The translations under genes and the position numbers were made by a program. A stretch of DNA of 64,000 bases from assembly GCF_017876775.1 (NCBI RefSeq), contig NZ_JAGIOP010000002.1, positions 3,472,001-3,536,000 of the forward strand, written 5' to 3'. Source of the stretch: Mycolicibacterium lutetiense (GTDB taxonomy: Bacteria > Actinomycetota > Actinomycetes > Mycobacteriales > Mycobacteriaceae). The notes below the pieces were generated by a model that did no database searches, was not told the DNA's origin, and saw nothing but the letters and a program-made list of their open reading frames with translations. Of this stretch, positions 54,358 to 64,000 are shown piece after piece; position 1 is the first letter of the stretch; every line of letters starts with the position of its first letter.

Positions 54358-55152
54358 TCAAGCCTGAGCGCGCCGGGCCAACTCGACGGTGGCCGCGCGC
54401 AACTCGTCGTACGAGCCGATCGGTGCGGCATAGCCGACGCGGGTGTAGGCCATCCCGCGTTCGGTGGTGACCCGTAGATCCAGGCCGTAGCGGTCGGCGC
54501 CGGTGCACACCGCCGCGGTGGTGTCGGGGTAGCCGCCGAGGGCACGGGCCATCTCGGCCAGCGAATCGGCGTGGCCGGCGTTGAGGTGTTCGATCGCACC
54601 GGCGGCGTGCGGAGCGACGGGGTCGGGTTGGGCGGCGGCATAGGCCTCGCCGGTGGTGGAGTCCATCCGGCCGTATCCGCCGACCCAGCGCACGCGTCGT
54701 ACCCGCAGCACCCAGAGCGAGAAGTCGCTGAAATCGATGTAGTAGCGGGCGGCGGCAACCCCGTCCAGGTGGGCCTGGCGGGCCGCGGCGAGCTCCTCGC
54801 CGGTGGGCCGCTCGGCGATCCCGGCCAGCGTGATGCGAGTGCCGGCCAACGGATCGGACCCGGCGTCGGGGGCGACGACGGAGATGCTGGCCCGGGGGTC
54901 GCCGGCGAGGTTGCGGCCGTGTTCGGCCATGTTCGACACGCACAGCACCGGTGCGCCGGCCAGGAGTCCGTAGGTGACGAAGGACGCCCACGGGTCGCCG
55001 TCGGCGGTGAGCGAGGCCAACGTCCCCGCGTTCGTCGACGCGGCGACGGTGCGGGCTTCCTCGGCCGCAGACGGACGTGCCCCCTCGACTACCTCCGTCA
55101 ATGGGGGAGGAACCGAAGGGGCATCACCGGGGTCGCCATGATCGCGTGTCAC
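54358..55152 (-). CDS. HugZ-like PPOX/DUF2470 protein
   Basis: 264 residues with a GTG start. The N-terminal split-barrel domain reads NAGTLASLTADGDPWASFVTYGLLAGAPVLCVSNMAEHGRNLAGDPRASISVV. The C-terminal DUF2470 domain reads AIEHLNAGHADSLAEMARALGG...AVCTGADRYGLDLRVTTERGMAYTRV. This two-domain layout is that of HugZ-type heme oxygenases and relatives; heme degradation is inferred from the family. The protein upstream on the same strand (55172) is 19 bp away. Confidence 0.85.
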   Translation of the reverse strand: MTRDHGDPGDAPSVPPPLTEVVEGARPSAAEEARTVAASTNAGTLASLTADGDPWASFVTYGLLAGAPVLCVSNMAEHGRNLAGDPRASISVVAPDAGSDPLAGTRITLAGIAERPTGEELAAARQAHLDGVAAARYYIDFSDFSLWVLRVRRVRWVGGYGRMDSTTGEAYAAAQPDPVAPHAAGAIEHLNAGHADSLAEMARALGGYPDTTAAVCTGADRYGLDLRVTTERGMAYTRVGYAAPIGSYDELRAATVELARRAQA

Positions 55153-55171
55153 GCAGCGACCCTACCGCCGG

Positions 55172-55630
55172 CTATCCGCCGAGCGCGGCGATGAGGTCCT
55201 TGATCTGAGCGGTCTCGGCCTCGGTTGCGGGCTCCTCGGCCTCGACGGCCTCGATGAGGTCCTTACGCAGGCCGACGCCGTTTGCGGCTTCCTCGGTGGA
55301 CAGCTTCGCGTTGCCGCGCGCAACGTACAGACGCTGACCGAGCGTGGCGTCGGGGCCCGCGGACGCCGTCGTCATCAACTCGTCGTAGCGGTGCCGTACG
55401 CCGCTGAGCGCGATGATGACCGACGGGGTGACCCGGCTGCGGCCCGCTGCCTCCGACAGCGACGTCTGCAGCTTGCGAAGACCGCTGAGGACGACCGCGG
55501 CGCGGTCGGCGTACTCCGGGTCGCCGGTCGGCGGTAGTGCGTCGATTGCGGCCATGTACATGTGCATCGCCGCGTCGGACAGACCAACGATTACTGGTGC
55601 TTCACCGTCATTTGGTGCGGACTCACCCAC
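55172..55630 (-). CDS. Unknown protein with XRE-like C-terminal domain
   Basis: 152 residues with a GTG start. The N-terminal two thirds is helical (DAAMHMYMAAIDALPPTGDPEYADRAAVVLSGLRKLQTSL). The C-terminal part, GQRLYVARGNAKLSTEEAANGVGLRKDLIEAVEAEEPATEAETAQI, looks like a Cro/XRE helix-turn-helix with the usual spacing, though the recognition helix is acidic. DNA binding is possible but unproven. It is divergent from treS across 205 bp, so it may act on that promoter region. Confidence 0.7.
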   Translation of the reverse strand: MGESAPNDGEAPVIVGLSDAAMHMYMAAIDALPPTGDPEYADRAAVVLSGLRKLQTSLSEAAGRSRVTPSVIIALSGVRHRYDELMTTASAGPDATLGQRLYVARGNAKLSTEEAANGVGLRKDLIEAVEAEEPATEAETAQIKDLIAALGG

Positions 55631-55835
55631 AGGCCATCCCTCGTCGAGTGTGATCGCCGGCCCATAGCCGACGAGGAGATCAAATGCGGGAGAAACGTAA
55701 CCCGTCGCCGTCTCTTATTCAACCGTTAGTTTTTCCGCAAACACCGGCCCGACGGCGAATCACGTTGCTGCAGGGTCAATTCGGTCCGCGCGGTCGCCAG
55801 GAGGTGTCGAGTACCGCCCGAGTGGGTACGTTGGG

Positions 55836-57586
<1,751 letters not shown>

Positions 57587-57590
<4 letters not shown>

Positions 57591-58909
57591 ACCTCGACTT
57601 CGGTGACTGGCTGAGTCAGCAGCGCTGGTACGGCGGTCGCGGCCGCGAGTTATCCTCCGTTACACCAGGTCTGGTGTGTGAGTTGGGCGAGGATCTGGAC
57701 CTGGTGCTGCTGCAGGTGTCCTATGTCGACGGGACCACCGAGCGCTATCAGGTGCTGGTGAAGTGGGATGCCGAACCGATCGAGGAGTACAGCTCGGTGG
57801 CCACCATCGGCAGCGATGCGGGGCGGACCGGCTATGACGCCCTCTACGACCAGGACGCCGCGCGATACCTGCTGGAGATGGTCGACCGTTCGGCGATGGT
57901 GGGGATGCTGAGGTGCACCAAAGAGCCGGGGGTCACCCTGCCGCTGGACGCGCTGGCCCGGGTTTCGGCAGCCGAGCAGAGCAACACCAGCGTGGTGTTC
58001 GGTCAGGACGCCGTGCTCAAGGTGTTCCGTCGGATCACTCCGGGGATCAATCCCGATATCGAGCTCAACCGCGTGCTGGCCCGGGCCGGCAACCCGCACG
58101 TGGCCAGGCTGCTCGGGGCGATCGATATCGACTGGGACGGTGAGCCTTTCGCGCTGGCGATGGTGACCGAATTCGCCGCCAACTCGGCCGAGGGCTGGGA
58201 TATGGCCACCGCCAGCACCCGCGATCTGTTCGCCGAGGGCGATCTGTACGCCGACGAGGTGGGCGGTGACTTCGCCGCGGAGTCCTACCGGTTGGGGGAA
58301 GCGGTGGCCTCGGTGCATGCCTGCCTGGCCGAGCAGCTCGGCACCGAATCGGTACCGTTCCCGGCCGAGGCCATGTCGGCTCGGCTGGCTACCGCAGCAG
58401 AGGCGGTACCTCAACTGCGCGAGCATGTCTCGCTGATCGAGGACCGCTACCGCAAACTGGCCGACGAGCAGGTGAAGGTGCAGCGGGTACACGGCGACCT
58501 GCACCTGGGGCAGGTGCTGCGCACCCCGGAACACTGGCTGCTGATCGACTTCGAAGGCGAGCCCGGCCAGCCACTGGAGCTGCGGCGCACCGCCGACTCC
58601 CCGCTGCGCGACGTCGCGGGCATGCTGAGGTCCTTCGACTACGCGGCGTATGCCCGACTGGTGGACCTGGCCATCGATGATGACCAGGCGCGGCAGTTGT
58701 CTGCCCGGGCCCGGGAGTGGGCCGACCGCAACAGCACGGCGTTCTGCGACGGCTACGCCGCGGTGTCCGGTAGCGATCCACGCGAGCACGCCGCCCTGTT
58801 GGCGGCCTACGAGCTGGACAAGGCGGTGTACGAGGCCGCCTACGAGGTCCGGTTCCGGCCGAGCTGGTTGCCCGTACCGCTGGGATCGGTGACTCGCCTG
58901 ATCGGCTGA
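57587..58909 (+). CDS. mak: Maltokinase
   Basis: 440 residues, the usual size of mycobacterial Mak (Pep2). The phosphotransferase core is [14 protein letters not shown] (catalytic Asp304) and LLIDFEGEP (metal-binding Asp321). The N-terminal cap begins [19 protein letters not shown]. It phosphorylates maltose to maltose-1-phosphate for GlgE-dependent alpha-glucan synthesis. The treS stop overlaps its ATG, which suits their known complex. Confidence 0.95.
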
Positions 58910-58916
58910 TATCTTC

Positions 58917-58931
58917 ATTAGCATGCCTAAT
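58917..58931. promoter_or_regulatory. Short dyad over the MFS start codon
   Basis: ATTAG-CATGC-CTAAT has perfect 5-bp arms and contains the start codon of the MFS gene. The TTAG/CTAA form is seen in MarR-type operators. No regulator gene is nearby, so the assignment is weak. Confidence 0.35.
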
Positions 58932-60410
58932 CAGCCCGCGCGTCGATCGGCGTCCGGTGGGCTGCTGATCGCGGTCCTTGCTGCAGCGGGCATCAGCGTC
59001 TCGCTCATGCAGACCCTGATCATCCCGTTGATCCCGCAACTGCCCGCACTGCTCGGCACCAGCGCGGCCAACGCGTCATGGGCGATCACCGCCACCCTGC
59101 TGACCGGTGCCGTCGCCACACCGATGCTGGGCCGCCTCGGGGATATGTACGGCCCCAAATGGATTCTCGTGTTGTGCGCGGCACTGCTGTTCGTCGGCTC
59201 GGTGATCGCGGCCCTGACGACCTCACTGATACCGCTGATCATCGGACGTGGTCTCCAGGGATTCGGCGCCCCGGTGATCCCGCTGGGCATCAGCGTGCTG
59301 CGTGCCGCCCTGCCGCCGGAGCGGGTGGCCTCGGCCATGGGGTTGATGAGTGCGTCATTGGGCGTCGGCGGCGCGCTGGGCCTGCCGCTGTCGGCGGTGA
59401 TCGCCGAACAGTTCAACTGGCACGCCCTGTTCTGGTGTGCGGCCGCGCTCGGCCTGGCCTCGGGACTCCTGTTCGTCCTGCTGGTGCCGGACCTCGAACC
59501 GGTGTCCGTCGACCACCGTTTCGACCCGATCGGCGCCGTCACACTCGGCGCCGGCCTGCTGCTGCTGTTGCTGCCGATCTCCAAGGGCTCCATGTGGGGC
59601 TGGACCAGTGCCCCCACGTTGGGGATGCTGGCTGCCGCGGTGGCAACGTTCGGGGTGTTCACCTGGTGGCAGTACCGGGTGCCCTCGCCGATCGTGGACA
59701 TGCGAACCACATTGAAACGGCCTGTGCTGCTGACGAACCTGGCCTCCATCGCGGTGGGATTCGGCATGTTTGCGCTGTCGCTGGTGGGCCCCCAGCTGCT
59801 GGAGATGCCCCGCGAAACCGGGTTCGGTCTGGGCCAGAGCATGATCGCCACCGGCTTGTGGATGGCGCCCGGCGGCCTGGCGATGATGGCGGCGGCTCCG
59901 GTCGCGGCCCGGGTGGTGTCCTCGCGCGGCCCGAAGATCGTGCTGGTGATCGGCTGCGCGATCATCGCCGTGGGTTACCTGGCCGGCACCCTGATGCTCG
60001 GCAGCCCCGTCGGCCTGTTGGTGCTCGGCCTGATCGTCAGCTTCGGCGTCGGATTCGCCTTCGCAGCGCTGCCCGCCCTGATCAACGCGGCGGTACCGGT
60101 GTCGGAAACCGCGTCGGCCAACAGCATCAACTCACTGGCCCGCTCGCTGGGCACCTCGACGTCGAGTGCGGTCATGACCGCGGTGCTGGCCCAGATGAGC
60201 ATCACGTTCGCCGGGCAGGCGCTGCCGTCGCTGGATGGGTTCCGCACCGCGCTACTGATTGCGGCGGCCGCAGCCGCCGGTGCCGCACTCATCGCCATGG
60301 CGATTCCGAAAGGGCCCCGACCGGTTGCACCGGACGAGGCCCTCTCGAAGGAATACCGCTCAGAGCGTGACGATCTCGTAGCTGTCGAGCTGGCCGACCA
60401 GCGTCCGTAG
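58923..60410 (+). CDS. MFS drug/metabolite exporter (14-TM, DHA2-like)
   Basis: 495 residues with about 14 hydrophobic helices. Motif A of the first loop is MLGRLGDMYGPKWILV, and motif C-like residues follow in MGLMSASLGVGGALGLPLSAVI. The layout is that of proton-driven multidrug exporters. It starts 13 bp after mak and may share its transcript, but the dyad over its start suggests separate control. The last 51 bp overlap the convergent acyl-CoA dehydrogenase gene. Confidence 0.88.
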   Translation: MPNQPARRSASGGLLIAVLAAAGISVSLMQTLIIPLIPQLPALLGTSAANASWAITATLLTGAVATPMLGRLGDMYGPKWILVLCAALLFVGSVIAALTTSLIPLIIGRGLQGFGAPVIPLGISVLRAALPPERVASAMGLMSASLGVGGALGLPLSAVIAEQFNWHALFWCAAALGLASGLLFVLLVPDLEPVSVDHRFDPIGAVTLGAGLLLLLLPISKGSMWGWTSAPTLGMLAAAVATFGVFTWWQYRVPSPIVDMRTTLKRPVLLTNLASIAVGFGMFALSLVGPQLLEMPRETGFGLGQSMIATGLWMAPGGLAMMAAAPVAARVVSSRGPKIVLVIGCAIIAVGYLAGTLMLGSPVGLLVLGLIVSFGVGFAFAALPALINAAVPVSETASANSINSLARSLGTSTSSAVMTAVLAQMSITFAGQALPSLDGFRTALLIAAAAAAGAALIAMAIPKGPRPVAPDEALSKEYRSERDDLVAVELADQRP

Positions 60411-61460
60411 CTGATCGGCGGACGTGCCCAGGGTGTGCTCGATCGCGGTCAGCCGCGCGGCGTAGTGCCCGATCGGATACTCCGCGGTGACACCGATACC
60501 GCCGTGCAACTGGATCGACTCCTGCGAGATGTGCCGGCCCGAGCGGCCGATCTGCAGTTTGGCCCGCGCCGCGATCACCGGGTCGAGCTCGCCGTCGGCG
60601 ATGGACATCGCGGCGTACGTGCCCATGCTCTGCGCCAGCTCGAGCGACATGTACATGTCGGCGGCGCGCTGGGTCAGCGTCTGGAACTTGCTGAGCGTGA
60701 CCCCGAACTGCTTGCGGGCCTTGAGATAATCGGCGGTCAGCCGCAGGGACTCATCCATTGCTCCGACCGCCTCGGCGCACAAGCCTGCCGAGATCCGGAC
60801 CAGGGCATGGGCGATCGCCTCGGCCGCATCGGCGGCTTCGCCGAGCGGTTCGGCCGGAGTGGAATCCAGATCGATCTGGGCGCCGCGTTGTCCGTCGAAC
60901 GTGCGGTAGCCCTGGCGCGTGACGTTCGCCGCGTCGACCAGGAACAGCCCGGTGCCGCCATCCGGCAGGACCGCGCTGACGATCAAGGTGTCGGCGACGT
61001 CACCGGCCAGCACCGGGTTCTTGGTGCCGCTCAGCGTCCACCCATCCCCGCTGCGCGTCGCGGCGGTCGTCACGCCTGCCGATCCCCGCACGCCCGGTTC
61101 AGAGTGGGCGAAGGCCAGAATCCGTTCGCCGGAGGCGACTTCGTCGAGAAGTGCACGCTGAGCGTCGGTACCGACCTCGGCGATGATTGCGCCGGGACCG
61201 ATGGCGCCGTGCAGCACGGGCTCGGGAGCCAAACGGCGCCCGATCTCGTTCAGCACCACCATGATCTCGATCTGGCCACCAGAGTCCTCATCGAAACCCA
61301 GTCCCAGCACCCCGACCTCGGCGAGCTGGCCCCAAACTGTGCGGTCGAACCCGGGTTCGGTCGCTACCGTCTTGTTGCGTTTTTCGGTGTCATAGCCCGA
61401 CAGCAGATCACGAGTGGTGTCGGCCAGCAGGTTCTGTTCGTCGGTCAGCTGAAAGTCCAT
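60360..61460 (-). CDS. Acyl-CoA dehydrogenase, smaller subunit of a likely heteromer
   Basis: 366 residues. FQLTDEQNLLADTTRDLL, GSGERILAFAHSEPG-like (EVASGERILAFAHSEPGVRGSAG), LTADYLKARKQFGVTLSKFQTLTQRAADMYMSLELAQ and SIQLHGGIGVTAEYPIGHYAARLTAIEHTLG are family landmarks. The catalytic Glu region of the partner is not matched here, which fits the ChsE-type alpha2beta2 enzymes where one subunit is non-catalytic. It lies 8 bp downstream of its partner gene. Confidence 0.88.
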   Translation of the reverse strand: MDFQLTDEQNLLADTTRDLLSGYDTEKRNKTVATEPGFDRTVWGQLAEVGVLGLGFDEDSGGQIEIMVVLNEIGRRLAPEPVLHGAIGPGAIIAEVGTDAQRALLDEVASGERILAFAHSEPGVRGSAGVTTAATRSGDGWTLSGTKNPVLAGDVADTLIVSAVLPDGGTGLFLVDAANVTRQGYRTFDGQRGAQIDLDSTPAEPLGEAADAAEAIAHALVRISAGLCAEAVGAMDESLRLTADYLKARKQFGVTLSKFQTLTQRAADMYMSLELAQSMGTYAAMSIADGELDPVIAARAKLQIGRSGRHISQESIQLHGGIGVTAEYPIGHYAARLTAIEHTLGTSADQLRTLVGQLDSYEIVTL

Positions 61461-61468
61461 GGCTCAAC

Positions 61469-62626
61469 TCACAATCCGAGAATGGTGGAAGCGATGATGG
61501 TGCGCTGCACCTCGTTGCTACCGCCGTAGATCGACGTCTTGCGGTAGTTGAGGTAGTGCGGGGCGGCGTGCTGTGCCCAGTCCGGTGAGGCGATGTCGCC
61601 GGCCTCGTAGGGAAGGGCATCTGCGCCGGCCACCTCGACCAGCAGTTCGGTGGCGGTCTGCTGCAGCTGGCTGCCGCGTAGTTTGAGCACCGATGAGGCC
61701 GGACTGGGCTTGCCGTCGGCCGAATCGGAGGTCACCCGCATCTGCGTGAGTTCCAGTGCCAGCACGTCGTTCTCGGCCTCGGCCAGTCGCGCGGCGAACA
61801 GCGGATCGGCCAGCAGGCCGTTGGCCGCGGCACGTTCCTTGACCTCAGCGAGGCGCACCTTGGTGCGGGCCACCTGGGCGATTCCGGTGCGCTCGTTGCC
61901 GAGCAGGAACTTCGCATAGGTCCAGCCCTGGTTCTCCTCGCCGACGAGCTGGTCGGCGGGGACCCGGACGTCCTCGAAGAACACCTCATTGACCTCGACG
62001 CTGCCGTCGATCAGCTTGATCGGGCGCAGCGTGATGCCGGGGGTGTTCATGTCCATCAACAGGAAAGAGATACCCGCCTGCTTCTTGGGCGCCTGCGGGT
62101 CGGTGCGGACCAGGCAGAAGATCCAGTCGGCATACTGGCCGAGTGTGGTCCAGGTCTTCTGACCGTTGACCACGTAGCTGTCCCCGTCGCGGATCGCGGT
62201 GGTGCGCAGCGACGCGAGGTCCGAGCCGGCCTCCGGCTCGGAAAACCCTTGGCACCACCAGATGTCCAGCGCCGCGGTGGGCGGAAGGAAGCGTTCCTTG
62301 ATCTCCTGGGAACCGAATTCGGCGATCACCGGGCCGACCATCCTGGCGTTGAAGGTCAGCGGCTCGGGGACGCTGGCCAACTGCATCTCGTCGAGCCAGA
62401 TCTGCATCTGATTGGGCGTCCAGTCCTTGCCGCCCCATTCGACGGGCCAGTTGGGGACGGCCAGGCCGTGTTCGTGCAGGATTTTGTGCGCGGTGATGAT
62501 GCCCTCGTTGCCGATCGGCAATCCCAGCCGGTTCTGTTCGCGAAGCTCGGCGGGAATTTTCGTCGTGTAGAAGGTGCGCAGCTCATCGCGGAAAGCTGCT
62601 TCCTCCGGTGTGAGCGCCAGTTGCAT
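61469..62626 (-). CDS. Acyl-CoA dehydrogenase, larger subunit of a likely heteromer
   Basis: 385 residues. It has LALTPEEAAFRDELRTFYTTKIP, GFSEPEAGSDLASLRTTA, VNGQKTWTTLGQYADWIF, and LLGNERTGIAQVARTKVRLAEV, whose Glu is in the place of the catalytic base in ChsE4-type subunits. IYGGSNEVQRTIIASTILGL is the C-terminal flavin and subunit contact. Together with the downstream smaller protein it resembles the FadE26-FadE27 and FadE28-FadE29 heterotetramers acting on steroid-type CoA esters. Confidence 0.9.
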   Translation of the reverse strand: MQLALTPEEAAFRDELRTFYTTKIPAELREQNRLGLPIGNEGIITAHKILHEHGLAVPNWPVEWGGKDWTPNQMQIWLDEMQLASVPEPLTFNARMVGPVIAEFGSQEIKERFLPPTAALDIWWCQGFSEPEAGSDLASLRTTAIRDGDSYVVNGQKTWTTLGQYADWIFCLVRTDPQAPKKQAGISFLLMDMNTPGITLRPIKLIDGSVEVNEVFFEDVRVPADQLVGEENQGWTYAKFLLGNERTGIAQVARTKVRLAEVKERAAANGLLADPLFAARLAEAENDVLALELTQMRVTSDSADGKPSPASSVLKLRGSQLQQTATELLVEVAGADALPYEAGDIASPDWAQHAAPHYLNYRKTSIYGGSNEVQRTIIASTILGL

Positions 62627-63017
62627 GACCGTCTCCCTGTAGGTGGATCTGACTGCACACTAAACCACCCGGTTGGTTGGGGGCGCCAGAGTCTGTCCAA
62701 CGGGGTGGTTCAGCACCCGAAACCGTCGCCTGTGGCATGGGTCGACGACGGTGGAAACATGGCCGGCAGGTGAACGCCGAATGAAAGGATGATCGCTGGG
62801 CGCGGAAGGCCCGCGGCAGACCCGCTGAGACGCCGCAACCGTGGCCGCAGGGTAGTTGCCGCCGCTCTTCGGCTCGTACCCCCCAGCCCGCCCGGCCGGT
62901 GACATCGAACAGCGTTCAACGTCTACTAGGCGGCCACGGCTGCTACCCGTTCAAGTTACCAGATTTCCTGGTTGGGACAGGGAGATCTGGACGAAGAGCA
63001 ACGCTTTGAATTGACGC
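62627..63017. other. Intergenic region between acyl-CoA dehydrogenase pair and glgX
   Basis: 391 bp with no supported gene. The part near 62660-62710 holds an inverted pair of operator-like sequences (listed separately) and should contain the promoter of the dehydrogenase pair. A GC-rich stem CGCGG-AAGGC-CCGCG lies near 62800. No riboswitch was recognised. The part near 62950-63010 lies just after the glgX stop. Confidence 0.5.
62663..62710. promoter_or_regulatory. Inverted operator-like pair upstream of acyl-CoA dehydrogenases
   Basis: AACCACCCGGTTGG at 62663-62676 recurs inverted at 62697-62710 with one mismatch (AACCACCCCGTTGG on the other strand); extended to 17 bp the copies agree at 15. 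The spacer is 20 bp. The first copy contains its own dyad AACCA-CCCGGT-TGGTT, resembling TetR sites of lipid genes. Confidence 0.55.
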
Positions 63018-64000
63018 TCAATCTGATTCGGCCTGCAGCACCAGGACGGCGCGCGCGTCCACCAGAACGGTGTTGCCGGCCGGGACGGTGTCGCGCACGG
63101 AGTTTGCCGAGGTGCTGATCGCCGGAACCCAGCGGGCACCGAATTCTGCCGGTGGTAACGCGAACTCGATCGGCTCATAGTGCGCGTTGAAACACAGCAG
63201 GAATGAGTCGTCGACGACGCGCTGACCCCGGACATCCGGGTCGGCGATGCCCTGCCCGTTCAGGTATACGGCCACCGACTTGGCGTACCCGGTCTCCCAG
63301 TCCTCGGCGGTCATGTCGGAGCCGTCGGGTGCGAACCAGGCGATGTCGGGCAATCCGGCTGTGCCCGCCTCGCGTACCGCCCGGCCGTCGAAGAACCGGC
63401 GACGGCGGAACACCGGATGCGCGGCGCGCAGGGCCGACACCGACCGGGTGAACTCGATCAGGTCGAGATCGGCTGTGGCCCAGTCGATCCAGGAGAAGTC
63501 GTTGTCCTGGCAGTAGACATTGTTGTTCCCGCGCTGGGTGCGGCCCAACTCATCGCCGTGCGAGAGCATCGGAACACCCTGGGAGAGCAGTAGCGTGGCC
63601 AGGAAGTTCCGCTGCTGACGGGCGCGCAGGGTGTTGACCGCAGGATCGTCGGACGGACCTTCGGCGCCGCAGTTCCACGACTTGTTGTTGCTCTCCCCGT
63701 CGCGGTTGTCCTCGCCGTTGGCCTGATTGTGTTTCTCGTTGTAGGACACCAGGTCACGCAGTGTGAAGCCGTCGTGCGCGGTGACGAAGTTGATCGAGGC
63801 GAAGGGTCGCCGGCCGGTCTGCTCGTACAGATCGGCCGAACCGGTAAGCCGGTAGGCGAACTCGTCCAGGGTGGCCGGCTCGCCGCGCCAATAGTCGCGC
63901 ACGGTGTCGCGGAACTTCCCGTTCCACTCGGTCCATTGCGGCGGGAAGTTACCCACCTGGTAGCCGCCGGGCCCGACGTCCCACGGCTCGGCGATCAGCT
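63018..64000 (-). CDS. glgX: Glycogen debranching enzyme GlgX, C-terminal part
   Basis: The gene runs off the right edge. The frame is open to base 64000, and the upstream codons read LIAEPWDVGPGGYQVGNFPPQW, the GH13 catalytic Glu region. Then FINFVTAHDGFTLRDLVSYNEKHNQANGEDNRDG (Asp of the third catalytic motif) and SQGVPMLSHGDELGRTQRGNNNVYCQDN follow; all are typical of the isoamylase-type GlgX/TreX that removes alpha-1,6 branches. The last 100 residues form the C-terminal beta domain. Confidence 0.93.
   Translation of the reverse strand, partial: LIAEPWDVGPGGYQVGNFPPQWTEWNGKFRDTVRDYWRGEPATLDEFAYRLTGSADLYEQTGRRPFASINFVTAHDGFTLRDLVSYNEKHNQANGEDNRDGESNNKSWNCGAEGPSDDPAVNTLRARQQRNFLATLLLSQGVPMLSHGDELGRTQRGNNNVYCQDNDFSWIDWATADLDLIEFTRSVSALRAAHPVFRRRRFFDGRAVREAGTAGLPDIAWFAPDGSDMTAEDWETGYAKSVAVYLNGQGIADPDVRGQRVVDDSFLLCFNAHYEPIEFALPPAEFGARWVPAISTSANSVRDTVPAGNTVLVDARAVLVLQAESD

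Noticed and set aside
62660-62919. Possible small genes in the 62.6-63.0 kb intergenic region
   Set aside because: The open frames overlap each other and the operator pair, have no ribosome site or recognisable sequence, and look like chance frames in GC-rich DNA.
62740-62940. Riboswitch-like structure (cobalamin or c-di-AMP type) before glgX/dehydrogenases
   Set aside because: Fragments such as CAGACCCGCTGAGAC and the GC stem caught the eye, but no B12 box or c-di-AMP core could be assembled on either strand.

Overview
The window looks like a chromosomal segment of a fast-growing mycobacterium (Mycolicibacterium type). It is very GC-rich and uses many GTG starts. It carries an antigen 85-type mycolyltransferase, an Rv0203/Rv1174c-type hemophore-like protein, an orphan Mce protein, F420/FMN split-barrel (PPOX) proteins, the carboxymycobactin importer irtAB, fusA2 (EF-G2), and the treS-mak trehalose-to-maltose-1-phosphate pair. 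The order irtAB ... fusA2-PPOX ... treS-mak resembles, from memory, the M. smegmatis and M. tuberculosis (Rv0120c-Rv0127) neighbourhoods. No rRNA, tRNA, CRISPR array, insertion sequence or phage gene was seen. Both edge genes, an FAD/NAD oxidoreductase and glgX, are cut by the window.

Layout. 1-12.4 kb: unlinked envelope and metabolic genes: a cupin, the mycolyltransferase with a VPG-repeat tail, an AraC regulator with a divergent methyltransferase, a CocE-type hydrolase, the hemophore-like protein, an acyl-CoA carboxylase beta subunit, PPOX, a serine hydrolase coupled to nitrobindin, an ArsR-SRPBCC pair, and a methyltransferase. 12.5-16.2 kb: a membrane protein, then a tightly overlapping run of PepSY membrane protein, PCu(A)C copper-chaperone lipoprotein and Tat-exported DyP peroxidase, resembling the Streptomyces ECuC-DtpA copper pathway. 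16.3-22.9 kb: a GyrA-like/GNAT fusion, then a TetR-controlled acyl-CoA module (SDR, double acyl-CoA dehydrogenase, Ltp thiolase-like protein, DUF35 protein) and a small secreted Gly/Cys protein. 22.9-28.6 kb: a four-gene ring-cleavage operon (extradiol dioxygenase, FAH-fold hydrolase, FAD monooxygenase, P450) divergent from a TetR gene, with two near-identical operators between them.

28.5-35 kb: a TetR/enoyl-CoA hydratase pair with a perfect operator, then a TetR-irtA-irtB operon. 35-44.5 kb: a membrane-anchored extracytoplasmic protein, a P450 coupled to an unknown 166-aa protein, an amidohydrolase divergent from an AraC regulator, an O-methyltransferase, a secreted phosphatase, a DMT-type permease and an orphan Mce protein. 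44.6-55.6 kb: an SDR/TetR pair and a carboxymuconolactone decarboxylase-family gene around a 28-bp perfect palindrome, fusA2, PPOX, a complete ABC importer operon, pyrE, a HugZ-like protein and an XRE-like protein. 55.8-64 kb: treS-mak (trehalose to maltose to maltose-1-phosphate, feeding alpha-glucan synthesis), an MFS exporter, a pair of acyl-CoA dehydrogenases, and the 3' part of glgX.

The main themes are acyl-CoA, steroid or aromatic catabolism under TetR control, iron and copper handling, and trehalose/alpha-glucan metabolism. Translational coupling by ATGA, GTGA, TGATG or 8-bp overlaps is pervasive, and several convergent gene pairs overlap at their 3' ends. Functions are assigned from motifs and family knowledge only; no database search was run.
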